A DNA stretch of 64,000 bases from JAYPWI01 sp038135065 (GCA_038135065.1 JAYPWI010000003.1:62001-126000), one strand, 5' to 3'; shown: positions 1 through 9,530, counted from the first letter of the stretch. The notes: a model not told the origin generated them from the letters alone. A program made the numbers and translations.

Positions 1-404
1 TCGACCGAGGGCAGCAGGGCGTCCTGCTGACTCTTGTTGAAGCGATGCACCTCGTCGAGAAACAGGATCGTGCCGGTCCCTTGCTCACCGAGACGCTGAC
101 GGGCGCCCTCGATCACCACCCTCACGTCCTTCACCGAGGCGGAGACCGCGCTGAGGGTGGCGAAGTGCTTCGATGTGTGACGGGCGATGAGGCGGGCCAG
201 GGTGGTCTTGCCACAACCGGGAGGCCCCCACAGGACGATCGAGGTCAAGCGATCGGCCTCGATCAGGACCCGTAGTGGCGCCCCATGGCCCAGCAGGTGT
301 TCCTGACCCACGACATCGTCGAGGCGTCGGGGGCGGAGTCGAGCGGCCAAGGGCCCGCGCCGGGCCAACGCATCTTCGGCGGCAGCGGAAAAAAGATCGG
401 CCAC
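1..404 (-). CDS. rarA: Replication-associated recombination protein A (RarA/MgsA AAA+ ATPase), 3' part missing
   Basis: Clamp-loader-like AAA+ ATPase acting at stalled replication forks. Only the N-terminal ~134 residues are in the window; the gene runs off the left edge. The reading starts at a GTG (404) and gives MADLFSAAAEDALARRGPLA, the usual RarA opening, then a 'VVGQEHLLG' box, Walker A (GPPGCGKTT) and Walker B followed by the sensor stretch (FLDEVHRFNKSQQDALL). This start is preferred because the family normally begins 'xxDLFxxAA'. The start lies 27 nt downstream of the aspS stop, so it may be co-transcribed with aspS. The family call is firm; its status as an intact gene cannot be judged here. 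Confidence 0.93.
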   Translation of the reverse strand, partial: MADLFSAAAEDALARRGPLAARLRPRRLDDVVGQEHLLGHGAPLRVLIEADRLTSIVLWGPPGCGKTTLARLIARHTSKHFATLSAVSASVKDVRVVIEGARQRLGEQGTGTILFLDEVHRFNKSQQDALLPSV

Positions 405-431
405 CGGATCAGGCTACGTCCCGACCGCGAG

Positions 432-2171
432 TCAGCGGGCCGTGGGCCGCAATCGGAGACCGAGCTCGTCGAGCTGGGCCGCTTCGATGGCCGTCGGCGC
501 ATTGGTCAAGGGATCGGCGCCAGACTGGCTCTTGGGGAACGCAATTACCTCGCGGATGTTTTCCTCACCCGACAGCAGGGCGGCCAGGCGGTCGATCCCG
601 AAGGCAAAGCCGGCGTGGGGAGGCGCCCCGTACCGGAAGGCGTCGAGGAGGAAGCCGAATTTGGTTTGGGCCTCTTCCGAGCCGATCCCCAACAAGGAGA
701 AAATCTGCTGCTGGACATCTCGGCGATGGATACGGACGCTGCCCGATCCGAGCTCCCATCCGTTGAGCACGAGGTCGTAGGCCTGTGATCGCACCTCGAG
801 CAGGGCCGTTGCGTCGCCACCCTGGTCGAGCAGGTGGAGATCATCAGGGTGGGGCATCGTGAAGGGATGGTGGGCGGGAACCGGATTCCCCGCCTCGTCG
901 ACGTCTTCGAACAACGGGAAGTCGACCACCCAGAGAAAGTGGAAGCCACCTTCGTTGACCGGCGGGCGGCCCAACTCGAGACGCAACAGGCCGAGCACGT
1001 GGACCACGGTGCGCCAGCGATCGGCGACCACGTAGCAGATGTCGCCCTCCTGGGCGTCCAACGCCTCGAGCACTCCGCTGATCTCGGCCTCGGACATGAA
1101 CTTGGCTACTGGTGAGGACACCTGACCGTCGGCCTCCACCTTCATCCAGACCAGACCCTTGGCGCCGTAGCTCTTCGCCTTGTCGGTCAGCTGATCGAGC
1201 TGGTTCCGACCGATCTGGGCACCGCCGGGCATCCGTATGCCCTTGATGCAGGGCGCCTTGAAGGCGTTGAACTCGGTCGCCGCGAAGACCTCCGTGAGGT
1301 CGACCAACTCGAGCCCGAACCGAACGTCGGGCTTGTCGGAGCCGAAGCGATTCATCGCCTCCAACCAGGTCATCTCATCGAAGGAATCGGGCCGCACCCC
1401 GGTGACGGCCTCGGCCGCTGCAGCCACTGCGTCGGACACCACCGCCCGCACGTCGCTGCCGTCAGCGAAGCTCATCTCCATATCCAGCTGGGTGAATTCG
1501 AATTGGCGGTCGGCCCGAAGATCCTCGTCACGCATGCAGCGAGCGATCTGGTAGTAGCGATCGACACCGCCCACCATGCACAGTTGCTTGAAGAGCTGCG
1601 GGCTCTGCGGGAGGGCGTAGAACGTACCCGGATGCAAGCGGCTGGGAACGACGAAGTCCCTCGCCCCTTCGGGGGTCGAGGCGATCAACATCGGCGTCTC
1701 GACCTCGACGAACTCCTGCGCTTCCATGGCCGCCCGAATGGCCGAGTTGACCCGGGCCCTGGTGCGGAGGTTGTGCTGCATCCGTCCGGTCCGCAGATCG
1801 AGGTACCGATGGCGGATCCGAATCGTCTCGTCGACGTCCACCCGACCGTCGATCTGGAACGGGGGCGGCTCGGCCGGTGAGATGACCTCGACGCTCGCCT
1901 CACCAATCTCGATCTCACCCGTTCCGAGATCCTGGTTGACGGTGTCGGCAGGTCGAGCCCGGACCACACCGGTCACTGCGAGGACGTACTCGTTGCGAAG
2001 GTCGTGGGCATGGTCCACCACGCACTGAACGATGCCCGTCCGGTCACGCAGGTCGACGAAGGCCAGGTGCTCTCCATGTTCCCGGCGACGAGCCACCCAG
2101 CCGCACACGGTCACGGTACGGCCGATGTCGGCTGTGGAAAGGCGGCCGCAGTAGTCGGTGCGCATGGTCAT
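432..2171 (-). CDS. aspS: Aspartyl-tRNA synthetase
   Basis: Class II aminoacyl-tRNA synthetase that charges tRNA-Asp in the cytoplasm. The 579 residues open with MTMRTDYCGRLSTADIGRTV, followed by an OB-fold anticodon-binding domain (to ~120), the class II catalytic core with motif 2 (RDEDLRADRQFEFTQLD), the bacterial insertion domain, and motif 3 (FGIDRLAALLSGEENIREVI). The frame is open further upstream, but the ATG at 2171 is chosen because family homology begins there and the longer version would overlap hisS. A weak SD (GGAGAA) precedes it. hisS ends 37 nt upstream, so the two synthetase genes probably form one transcript. Whether it also charges tRNA-Asn cannot be told from the window. 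Confidence 0.97.
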   Translation of the reverse strand: MTMRTDYCGRLSTADIGRTVTVCGWVARRREHGEHLAFVDLRDRTGIVQCVVDHAHDLRNEYVLAVTGVVRARPADTVNQDLGTGEIEIGEASVEVISPAEPPPFQIDGRVDVDETIRIRHRYLDLRTGRMQHNLRTRARVNSAIRAAMEAQEFVEVETPMLIASTPEGARDFVVPSRLHPGTFYALPQSPQLFKQLCMVGGVDRYYQIARCMRDEDLRADRQFEFTQLDMEMSFADGSDVRAVVSDAVAAAAEAVTGVRPDSFDEMTWLEAMNRFGSDKPDVRFGLELVDLTEVFAATEFNAFKAPCIKGIRMPGGAQIGRNQLDQLTDKAKSYGAKGLVWMKVEADGQVSSPVAKFMSEAEISGVLEALDAQEGDICYVVADRWRTVVHVLGLLRLELGRPPVNEGGFHFLWVVDFPLFEDVDEAGNPVPAHHPFTMPHPDDLHLLDQGGDATALLEVRSQAYDLVLNGWELGSGSVRIHRRDVQQQIFSLLGIGSEEAQTKFGFLLDAFRYGAPPHAGFAFGIDRLAALLSGEENIREVIAFPKSQSGADPLTNAPTAIEAAQLDELGLRLRPTAR

Positions 2172-2208
2172 GGATGGGTTCTCCGGGGGGTCGATACGGT
2201 GACGGCGA

Positions 2209-3486
2209 TCACGAGTCGGCCTCGAGGAGCCGGCGCACCTCGGACACAACCTCGCTACGGGCGATCATGAGCTGGCCTGATTCGTCGTTGCGGAGTCGAC
2301 GCACGGCGACCTGGCCCTGTTGCAGTTCCTGCTCTCCGACGATGAGCGCCAGTTGGGCTCCCGATCGGTCGGCGTTGCGCATCTGACTGCGCATCGAGCG
2401 CCCGTCGAATGAGCGATCGGCGGCCACACCCGCCTGTCGGAGTTCGTGAGTGAGATCGCGGGCGCTGCGGCCGTCGGCCACATCGACCACCCAGACGGCG
2501 GGGTCGGTGGTCGGTGTCGGAAACTGTTCCTCAGCGTCGCAGGCCAGCAACAACCGCTCGATGCCCATGCCGAAGCCGATGCCCGGCGTCGGTGGGCCGC
2601 CGAGTTCCTCGACGAGGCCGTCGTAGCGCCCGCCCCCGCAGACCGTGTTCTGCGCCGCATCGAGTGCCGAACTGGTGAACTCGAAGGTGGTGTGGGTGTA
2701 GTAGTCGAGTCCTCTGACCAGCCGCGGTTCGATGGCGAAGGGGATGCCGAGCGCCCCGAGACCGTCCTGGACCCGCTCGAAGTGCCTCACCGCCTCGGGG
2801 CTCAGATAGTCAGCCAGTCGTGGACCCTCGGCCGTGACCGCCCGGGTTCCCGGACGCTTGCTGTCCAGCACGCGCAAGGGGTGGTGATCGACCTTGTCCC
2901 GATCGTCCTCGTCGATATCGGCCAGATTGGCCTGGAGGTGGTCTCGCACCGCTCGGCCGTATTCGACCCGGGTCTCGGCGTCCCCCATCGAGTTGACCAA
3001 CAGCAGCACCCGTTCCAGTCCGACCGCTCGAAGCACCGACCAGGCAAGGGAGATGACCTCCACGTCCACGTCGGGATCGGCCGAACCGAGCACTTCGGCC
3101 CCGATCTGATGGAACTGCCGGTAGCGGCCCGCCTGCGGGGCCTCGTACCGGAAGTAGGGTCCGTGGTACCAGACCTTCCAGGGCACAGGAGGGCGGTGCT
3201 GCACGAAGGCCCGACAGACCGGCGCCGTGCCCTCCGGGCGCAGGGCCATGCGTCGGTCGCTCTTGTCGGCGAACTCGTACATCTCCTTGCGGACGACGTC
3301 GGTGCCCTCCCCGACCCGGGAGAACACGCCGACGTCCTCGAATGTCGGGGTGGAAATGAGACCGAAGCCAGCCATGGCTGCCTTCGCAGCGAAAGCATCG
3401 AGCAGTGCCTGCCAGCGGGCCGAGTCCGGAGGCAGCAGGTCACGTGTCCCGATCGGGGTGCGGAAGTTGTTGGACTTGTTGGACAT
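2209..3486 (-). CDS. hisS: Histidyl-tRNA synthetase
   Basis: Class II synthetase that charges tRNA-His; 425 residues, the normal bacterial length. Visible are the N-terminal GTRDLLPPDS segment, motif 2 (FRYEAPQAGRYRQFHQIGAE), the histidine-specific motif (LVRGLDYYTHTTFEF, about residues 255-270), motif 3 (GIGFGMGIERLLL) and a C-terminal anticodon-binding domain. The ATG at 3486 fits the family start. A TAGCAT hexamer at 3529-3534 is a plausible -10 giving a leader of about 35 nt. It precedes aspS in the same direction and follows rel, an order shared with other actinobacteria such as mycobacteria. Confidence 0.97.
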   Translation of the reverse strand: MSNKSNNFRTPIGTRDLLPPDSARWQALLDAFAAKAAMAGFGLISTPTFEDVGVFSRVGEGTDVVRKEMYEFADKSDRRMALRPEGTAPVCRAFVQHRPPVPWKVWYHGPYFRYEAPQAGRYRQFHQIGAEVLGSADPDVDVEVISLAWSVLRAVGLERVLLLVNSMGDAETRVEYGRAVRDHLQANLADIDEDDRDKVDHHPLRVLDSKRPGTRAVTAEGPRLADYLSPEAVRHFERVQDGLGALGIPFAIEPRLVRGLDYYTHTTFEFTSSALDAAQNTVCGGGRYDGLVEELGGPPTPGIGFGMGIERLLLACDAEEQFPTPTTDPAVWVVDVADGRSARDLTHELRQAGVAADRSFDGRSMRSQMRNADRSGAQLALIVGEQELQQGQVAVRRLRNDESGQLMIARSEVVSEVRRLLEADS

Positions 3487-3528
3487 GAGCGTCAGCGGTC
3501 GCGTCGGGGGAGAACGCCGCGATGGACC

Positions 3529-3534
3529 ATGCTA
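3529..3534 (-). promoter_or_regulatory. Putative -10 element upstream of hisS
   Basis: TAGCAT read on the minus strand, about 42 nt before the hisS ATG. It fits the TANNNT consensus of actinobacterial housekeeping sigma factors. No convincing -35 box is visible. Inferred from sequence only. Confidence 0.35.
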
Positions 3535-3567
3535 GGCGCTGCCACCCCGGGAACCCTGCTCGAACGT

Positions 3568-5796
3568 TCAGGTCGCAGCGTGGCGGGGGCCTGCCGTGAC
3601 CCGATACGACTCGAACACCCCCGACACACTCCGCACGGCCGCCAGGACCGGTTCGAGCAACACCGGGTCGCCGAGTTCCACGTCGAACTGCATCACCGAC
3701 ACCTGGTCTTCACCGGTGAAGGTCTGGCACGCCGCAATGCTGATCCCGTGACCGGACAGCACCGAGACCGTATCGAGGAGCAACCGGTTGCGGTCCAGTC
3801 CTCGCACCTCGATCGATACCAGGAAGGCGCCGTTGTAGGCCGCGTCCCACTCGACGTCGACCTGACGAGCACCTGAGGCGTCGAGGAGTTCCACCGCATT
3901 CGCGCAGTCGTCACGATGGACGGAGATACCTCGCCCACGGGTGACGAAACCCACGATCTCGTCACCCTTCACCGGGTTACAGCAACGAGCCAGACGCACC
4001 AGGGTGTCGTCGAGGCCATCCACGTGCACCCCGGCCGTTCGCCGCCGACGGGTGCTGCGACGCTGCGGCGGGGTGGCGGGAAGCTGTTGATCCACATGTG
4101 CGTCGTCCGTCAGGGTGCGCACCATGTGCTGGGCGACGGTGCGGGGCGGCAGATCCCCACGGCCGACCGCCTCGAACAGCGCAGTGCGGTCGCTTCGGTT
4201 GAGGGCCTCGGCCACCTCGTCGATCTCGCCGCTCTCCACCAACAACTGGGCGCGCAGACCCTGCTGGCGGAGGGCCGTGACCACCTGATCGCGCCCCTCC
4301 TCCACGAACTCCTCGCGCTCGGACCTGTTGAACCATTGCCGGATCCGATTGAGTGCCTTGGGTGTGGTGGCGATGTCGAGCCAGTCACGGGATGGGCCCG
4401 CACCCTCGACCTTCGACGTGAAGATCTCGACGGCATCGCCGGACTGCAACACTCGATCGAGTGGTACCAATCGGCCGTCGATCTTGGCGCCGATGGTGGC
4501 GTTGCCGATGTCGGTGTGGATCGCGTAGGCGAAGTCGATCGGGGTCGCCCCACTGGCCAGGGTCATCACATCCCCCTTGGGAGTGAAGACATAGACCTCA
4601 TCTTGCTCGAGGTCGACCTTGAGACGACGCATGAACTCCTCGGGATCGTCGGTCTCGGCCTGCCAGTCGACAATCCGGTTCAACCACGGCATGTCGGCCG
4701 AACTGGCATCACTGGCATCCTTGTAACGCCAGTGGGCGGCAACCCCGAACTCGGCCCGCCGATGCATCTCCTCGGTTCGGATCTGCACCTCCACCCCGGT
4801 AGCCCCAGGTCCGATCACCGTCGTGTGCAACGACTGGTAGAGGTTGAACTTGGGCATTGCGATGTAGTCCTTGAAGCGCCCGGCCACCGGCTTCCAGGTT
4901 GCGTGGATCGATCCCAGGGCGGCATACGCGTCCCGAATGGTGGGAACGACCACCCTGATCCCGACCAGATCGAAGATCTCGTCGAACGAGCGCCCCTTGA
5001 CCACCATCTTCTCGTAGACACTCCAGTGGTGCTTCTGGCGCCCGGTCACCGCTGCGTCGATGCCCATCGAGGACAGCTGTGACCTGACGTCGGCGAGCAG
5101 GGCATCGACGTAGACGTCCTGGGCCGGGGTACGACTGGCCAGGAGCCGGTCGATCTCGGCGTAGCGTTTCGGATACAGGGCAGCGAAGGCCAGATCCTCG
5201 AGTTCGTTACGGAGCTCTTGCATACCCAGCCGATGGGCGAGCGGGGCGTAGATGTCGAGGGTCTCGCCAGCGATCGCCTCCTGCTTGGGAGATCGCAAGG
5301 CACCGATGGTCCGCATGTTGTGCAGCCGGTCGGCCAATTTGATCAGCAGCACGCGCATGTCACGAGCCATGGCAACGAGCATCTTGCGCAGGGTGGCCGC
5401 CTGCTGCGCCTCGTTGCTCTCGAAACTGACCCGATCAAGTTTCGTGACCCCGTCCACGATGGCGGCCACGTCGTCGCCGAAGTCACGTCGAAGGTCGACG
5501 AGCTCCACCGCAGTGTCCTCCACTGCGTCGTGAAGGAGGGCCGCCGCGATGGAAACGTCGTCGAGGCCCATCTCGGCAACCACTGACGCCACGGCGACCG
5601 GATGGAAGATGTAGGCCTCGCCCGACTTGCGACGCTGCCCCTCATGGGCCCGGTATGCGACCTCGTAGGCCCGCAGGATCAGCGAGGTGTCGTGGCGTGG
5701 CCACCGCGCACGGAAGCGCTCGATCACCGGCTGGATCTGCGTTGCGATCGGGGCAGCCGTCCGCCGCCAGGGCAGGACCCTGCTCACCGTTGCCAC
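3568..5796 (-). CDS. rel: Bifunctional (p)ppGpp synthetase/hydrolase (Rel)
   Basis: Makes and degrades the stringent-response alarmone (p)ppGpp. All domains of the long RSH type are present in 742 residues: HD hydrolase (H65, H89-D90 in LLHDAVEDT), synthetase (~240-350) with the RFKD signature at 307-310 and YQSLHT at 320-325, TGS (~399-460), a conserved-cysteine domain (C605-C606), and ACT/RRM (~655-735). The RxKD form is the one found in bifunctional enzymes, and the intact HD residues agree. The start is a GTG at 5796; a second in-frame GTG lies at 5787. It lies between apt and hisS, as in M. tuberculosis. Confidence 0.97.
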   Translation of the reverse strand: MATVSRVLPWRRTAAPIATQIQPVIERFRARWPRHDTSLILRAYEVAYRAHEGQRRKSGEAYIFHPVAVASVVAEMGLDDVSIAAALLHDAVEDTAVELVDLRRDFGDDVAAIVDGVTKLDRVSFESNEAQQAATLRKMLVAMARDMRVLLIKLADRLHNMRTIGALRSPKQEAIAGETLDIYAPLAHRLGMQELRNELEDLAFAALYPKRYAEIDRLLASRTPAQDVYVDALLADVRSQLSSMGIDAAVTGRQKHHWSVYEKMVVKGRSFDEIFDLVGIRVVVPTIRDAYAALGSIHATWKPVAGRFKDYIAMPKFNLYQSLHTTVIGPGATGVEVQIRTEEMHRRAEFGVAAHWRYKDASDASSADMPWLNRIVDWQAETDDPEEFMRRLKVDLEQDEVYVFTPKGDVMTLASGATPIDFAYAIHTDIGNATIGAKIDGRLVPLDRVLQSGDAVEIFTSKVEGAGPSRDWLDIATTPKALNRIRQWFNRSEREEFVEEGRDQVVTALRQQGLRAQLLVESGEIDEVAEALNRSDRTALFEAVGRGDLPPRTVAQHMVRTLTDDAHVDQQLPATPPQRRSTRRRRTAGVHVDGLDDTLVRLARCCNPVKGDEIVGFVTRGRGISVHRDDCANAVELLDASGARQVDVEWDAAYNGAFLVSIEVRGLDRNRLLLDTVSVLSGHGISIAACQTFTGEDQVSVMQFDVELGDPVLLEPVLAAVRSVSGVFESYRVTAGPRHAAT

Positions 5797-5844
5797 GGCG
5801 CCGAGCCCTCGCTGCCTAGAGACCGTCCTAGCACCCTGGCCATG

Positions 5845-6378
5845 TCATCCATAGTGCACCACCGACGCCACCTCGACACCGCGCAAACGGTCACGACCGC
5901 CCAGGGCAGCGAGTTCGATCAGCACGGCAACCCCCACCGCCTCAGCTCCCAGCTGCTCGACGAGGTCCAGCACCGCGGCCGCCGTGCCCCCAGTTGCCAG
6001 GACATCGTCGACCACCAGGGCCCGATCTCCCCTCGTCAGGGCATCGATGTGCAGCTCGAGGCGGTCCGAGCCGTATTCGAGTCCATAGTCGACACCCACC
6101 GACGGACCGGGCAGCTTGCCTCGCTTGCGCGCTGGCACGAAGCCCGCGCCGAGACGGCGAGCGATGCCCGGGCCGAACAGGAACCCGCGACTCTCGATGG
6201 CCACGACCTGGGAGACCGAACTGGCCAGGAATTGCTCCGCCATCAGGGCACACGCTGCGTCGAGAGCGCCGGGCGTCTGCAGCAGGGGCGTGACGTCGCG
6301 GAACACCACACCGGGTTGCGGGAAGTCCGGGACATCTCGGACCAGTCGTCGAAGCGACCCTGCATCGGTGCCAGACAC
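5845..6378 (-). CDS. apt: Adenine phosphoribosyltransferase
   Basis: Salvages adenine to AMP using PRPP. 177 residues from a GTG at 6378, the usual length. Visible are the family N-terminus (RDVPDFPQPGVVFRDVTPLL), the ESRGF segment and the PRPP-binding loop (ALVVDDVLATGGTA). The frame stays open upstream to 7008, but that part overlaps secF and has no Apt similarity. The chosen GTG is supported by homology and by TACCGT placed six nt before it, suggesting a leaderless message. It lies between secF and rel, as in other actinobacteria. Confidence 0.95.
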   Translation of the reverse strand: MSGTDAGSLRRLVRDVPDFPQPGVVFRDVTPLLQTPGALDAACALMAEQFLASSVSQVVAIESRGFLFGPGIARRLGAGFVPARKRGKLPGPSVGVDYGLEYGSDRLELHIDALTRGDRALVVDDVLATGGTAAAVLDLVEQLGAEAVGVAVLIELAALGGRDRLRGVEVASVVHYG

Positions 6379-6384
6379 ACGCTC

Positions 6385-6390
6385 ACGGTA
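6385..6390 (-). promoter_or_regulatory. -10 element for leaderless apt
   Basis: TACCGT on the minus strand, separated by 6 nt from the apt GTG. The spacing would place the transcription start on or next to the start codon. No SD is visible in between. Confidence 0.5.
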
Positions 6391-6416
6391 GCCCCACGGT
6401 GGCTCCGCGCGACTCG

Positions 6417-7478
6417 TCAGCGTCGACGGCCCAGCTTCCGCGGCCGTGGGGCGGTCGAACGGGTGTAGTGATCGGCCGCCAAGGCGGTCACCGCTGAGTC
6501 CAGCGTGGTGTGCTGATCGGCGAGCGTCGCAGCCCGAGCCAACTCTGCCCAGTGCAATTCTCGCGACTTGAGGAATGTCACGACGGGCATCGCAACGAAT
6601 ACCGAACTGAACGACCCGACGAGCAGCCCGATGAGCAGGGCGATAGCGAACTCCTGGAGGCTGGTCGCTCCCATGATCACGCTGCCGACTACCAACAGCG
6701 ACAGGACAGGGAGCACGCTGGTCACGGTGGTGTTCACCGAGCGCATGAGCACCTGGTTGAGCGAGACATTGGCCAGCGCCCGATAGGTGACACGACTCTT
6801 GGCCCCCAAGGCCCGCTCGTTGTCTTTCACCCGGTCGAACACGACGATCGTGTCGTAGAGCGAGTACCCCATGATGGTCAGGAAGGCGACCACGGTCGAC
6901 GGGGTCACCTCGAACTGGGCCAGGGCATACAGACCCACTGTCAGCACGATGTCGTGACCGACCGCTATCAGGGCCGCGAGGGACATCTTCCACTCGAAGC
7001 GAGCCCATAGATACGCGGCAATGAGGGCGAAGAACACCACCAGAGCCCGGCGGGCCTTACCGGCGACCTCGTCACCGAACGAGGGACTCACCGTCCGGGC
7101 GCTCACCTCGTCGACAGAGACACCGGCAGCCCCGGCGAGTGCCTCAGCCACCCTGACGGGTGCCCCCTCGTCGTCTGCGACCAGTTCGCCGCGGATCCGG
7201 AAAATGTCCTCACCACCGGTGATCAACTGGACCCGGGCGTCGGGCACCCCCGCATCGGCCGCAGCACCCGACATGTCATCGGTGGACACGCCGTCCAAGG
7301 CCGGGACCTCCCACACCGCGCCTCCCCGGAACTCGATGCCCAGGTTGAGACCTCGCAGCACCAGCGATGCTGCGCACACCAGCAAGGCCAGCGCTGATCC
7401 GACCATCACCCGGCGTGACAGGGCGACGATGTCCCAGTTGTTCTCGGACCGATACATGGTTCGCAGGGCTGCAATCAC
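6417..7478 (-). CDS. secF: Protein translocase subunit SecF
   Basis: Inner-membrane partner of SecD; the pair uses proton-motive force to help SecYEG export. 353 residues: TM1 (~25-48), a periplasmic domain with the GIEFRGGAVWEV box, and a C-terminal five-helix bundle carrying GYSLYDTIVVFDRVKDN, the SecF form of the conserved RND motif. The ATG at 7478 overlaps the last four bases of secD (ATGA), so the two are translationally coupled. The C-terminus ends in a basic tail (RPRKLGRRR). Usual family length and order. Confidence 0.96.
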   Translation of the reverse strand: MIAALRTMYRSENNWDIVALSRRVMVGSALALLVCAASLVLRGLNLGIEFRGGAVWEVPALDGVSTDDMSGAAADAGVPDARVQLITGGEDIFRIRGELVADDEGAPVRVAEALAGAAGVSVDEVSARTVSPSFGDEVAGKARRALVVFFALIAAYLWARFEWKMSLAALIAVGHDIVLTVGLYALAQFEVTPSTVVAFLTIMGYSLYDTIVVFDRVKDNERALGAKSRVTYRALANVSLNQVLMRSVNTTVTSVLPVLSLLVVGSVIMGATSLQEFAIALLIGLLVGSFSSVFVAMPVVTFLKSRELHWAELARAATLADQHTTLDSAVTALAADHYTRSTAPRPRKLGRRR

Positions 7479-9184
7479 GAGGGCACCTCCTCGGATACGA
7501 CCACACCCACACGTTCGGGTCGCTCACCGATCAACTTTCTGGCCAGCACCACGACCAGTGGCCGCATGAAGACATAGGACACGACGATGTCGATCAGGGT
7601 GCTGATGCCCAGGAACAGGGCAAAGCCGCGCACGGTGCCAGAGGTGAGCCGGTAGAGGACGAGGGCACCGATCAGCGATGCCAGGTCGGCCCACACGATG
7701 GTGCGGAAGGCCTTGGCGAAGCTCGCGTCTGCAGCAGAACGAACCGCTCGCCCGCGCCGTATCTCCTCCCTGATGCGCTCGTAGTACACGATGTTGGAGT
7801 CGACCTGGACACCGATCGACACGATGATGCCTGTCGTGCCGGCCAGGGTCAGGGCCAGGCCCCTGCTCTCACCAAGCCAGGCGATGATCGACCAGAGCAG
7901 CGCCCCACTGATGCCCAGGCTGGCTACCGCTACCAGACCGAGCAGCCGGTAGTACAGGACCATGTACAACCCGACCAGTATCAGGCCCACCAGACCGGCC
8001 ACCACCCCGGCGCGCAGGGTTCCCTGTCCCAGGGTCGGCGAGACCGTACGGACGTCGTCCTGCTCGAACTCGACGGGAAGTGCGCCGAACCGCAGCACCA
8101 CGGCCAGATCCCGGGCCTGCTGTTCGGTGAAGGATCCCGAGATCACGGCCCGGCCGTCGAAATTCGTGGCATTGATGGTCGGTGCGCTCTCAACCACCCC
8201 GTCGAGGGCGATGGCCACCTGCTGCCCGAAGTTGGCTGCCGCCATGGCGTCGAAGGCGATCGAGCCCTCCTCGTCGAAGTCCACGAGCACCACCCATGCC
8301 CCGTTCTGGAACGTGGCGTTGGCCTCCGCAACGACCTCGCCGGTCAACGCCGCCTCGCGCAGGATGTAGGCGATCTGCAGACCCCCCGGCTGCTCCCGGC
8401 CCGGGAGCAGGACGACCCGGTCCGCAAGGTCCTCTTCGGGTGGGGTGATGAGGTCGGCCAGGCTGGGCGCACTCTCGGGGTCGAACACCGTCGTGGTAGG
8501 CGCCACTGTTGTGGCGGGCACAGCGCTGGTGGTCGTTTCAGCAGCCGAGGTCGTGGGGAGGACGGTCGTGCTCGTGGTCGTGGCGGGCACTGTCGTCGTG
8601 GTCGCGGGAACCGATGTCGTGGCAACTGGTGCCGCGTCGTCGACCGAGGAGCCGTCCTCGGGACCAGTCTCGGATGCCGGAGCGGACGTGGGTGGCGCGA
8701 CCTCGGTCTCCAGACCAGCCAGCAGCTCGAAGAATTCCGCCGCCCCTGCCCGGGCCTCTGCGTCGTCCGCATCGAACGCGAACTGCACAGGACGGAAGCG
8801 AAGCTCAGCGGTCTTGCCCACCAGGTCCACGGCCCGCTGGCGGTCCTTGACCCCGGGCAACTGGATGACGACCTGACCTCCCTGGCGGGTGATGTCGGGC
8901 TCGGCCACCCCCAGGGCGTCGACCCGGTCCCTGATGATCTCGATCGCCCGGTCGAGCTGTTCTTCGGTGACGTCGCCCGTGGGTTGCAGGACGACCTCGA
9001 CACCGCCCTGCAACTGCACCCCGAGGACGGGCGACCAGCCGGCAATGAGCACACCGGCCAGGGACGCCACAGCGACCACAGTGACGATGAGCAAGGAGAG
9101 GATGTGAGAGCGACGCACTGGCGAACCCCGGTCGAATCGTGGAGGGCCCGCCGACCGGAAGCGGGCACTGGCCGGCGATGACAC
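7475..9184 (-). CDS. secD: Protein translocase subunit SecD with a long Thr/Pro-rich linker
   Basis: Membrane RND-type subunit of the Sec secretion accessory complex. TM1 lies at ~28-48, then the first periplasmic domain (GVQLQGGVEVVLQPTG), then TMs 2-6 with GVQVDSNIVYYERIREE, the SecD equivalent of VDANxxIFERIREE. Residues ~162-240 (about 8465-8701) are an unusual low-complexity linker rich in Thr, Ser, Pro, Val and Ala inserted in the periplasmic domain. The start is uncertain: GTG at 9184 gives 569 residues with a 22-residue hydrophilic leader, while GTG at 9118 (VRRSHILSLLIV) is a good alternative. yajC precedes and secF overlaps by 4 nt: a secretion operon. Confidence 0.95.
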   Translation of the reverse strand: MSSPASARFRSAGPPRFDRGSPVRRSHILSLLIVTVVAVASLAGVLIAGWSPVLGVQLQGGVEVVLQPTGDVTEEQLDRAIEIIRDRVDALGVAEPDITRQGGQVVIQLPGVKDRQRAVDLVGKTAELRFRPVQFAFDADDAEARAGAAEFFELLAGLETEVAPPTSAPASETGPEDGSSVDDAAPVATTSVPATTTTVPATTTSTTVLPTTSAAETTTSAVPATTVAPTTTVFDPESAPSLADLITPPEEDLADRVVLLPGREQPGGLQIAYILREAALTGEVVAEANATFQNGAWVVLVDFDEEGSIAFDAMAAANFGQQVAIALDGVVESAPTINATNFDGRAVISGSFTEQQARDLAVVLRFGALPVEFEQDDVRTVSPTLGQGTLRAGVVAGLVGLILVGLYMVLYYRLLGLVAVASLGISGALLWSIIAWLGESRGLALTLAGTTGIIVSIGVQVDSNIVYYERIREEIRRGRAVRSAADASFAKAFRTIVWADLASLIGALVLYRLTSGTVRGFALFLGISTLIDIVVSYVFMRPLVVVLARKLIGERPERVGVVVSEEVPS

Positions 9185-9206
9185 CGAGCCGGAGGAAAGG
9201 TGAGGG

Positions 9207-9530
9207 TCAGCCCTCGGAGATGGGTCCGTCCTGAGACTCGATGACGTCCGATTCGTCTGCGGCGTCGGCCCTGGTCAGCACCTCGTTCACGGCCCGACGC
9301 TGCACGCGCAGTTCGACGTCGGTGTCGACCTCGATCGCCACGATGTCGTCATTCTCCTCGGCGACCACGACCCCGATCACCCCACCCACGGTTACCACCT
9401 CGTCGCCGACTCCCACCGCGCGGATCATGGCCTCTCGTTGGGCCATGCGGCGCTTCTGGGGTCGGATCATCAGCATGTAGATACCGACGAGGAAAATGAC
9501 GGGGAAGAGAAGGCTTGGGTCCATCTGCAC
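9207..9530 (-). CDS. yajC: Preprotein translocase subunit YajC
   Basis: Small single-span protein of the SecDF-YajC holotranslocon. 107 residues: one N-terminal helix (LLFPVIFLVGIYMLMIRPQ) followed by the typical RPQKRRMAQREAMI basic stretch and a small beta domain (VGDEVVTVGGVIGVV). The frame opens at GTG 9530, but ATG at 9524 is likely the real start because a GGAG sits six nt before it. It stands directly upstream of secD in the same direction. Confidence 0.93.
   Translation of the reverse strand: MQMDPSLLFPVIFLVGIYMLMIRPQKRRMAQREAMIRAVGVGDEVVTVGGVIGVVVAEENDDIVAIEVDTDVELRVQRRAVNEVLTRADAADESDVIESQDGPISEG

Noticed and set aside
3916..5082. Long plus-strand frame over rel
   Set aside because: Shadow of a clearly recognised gene.
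7367..9181. A 604-codon open frame antisense to secD
   Set aside because: No recognisable motif, composition mirrors secD codons; shadow frame.
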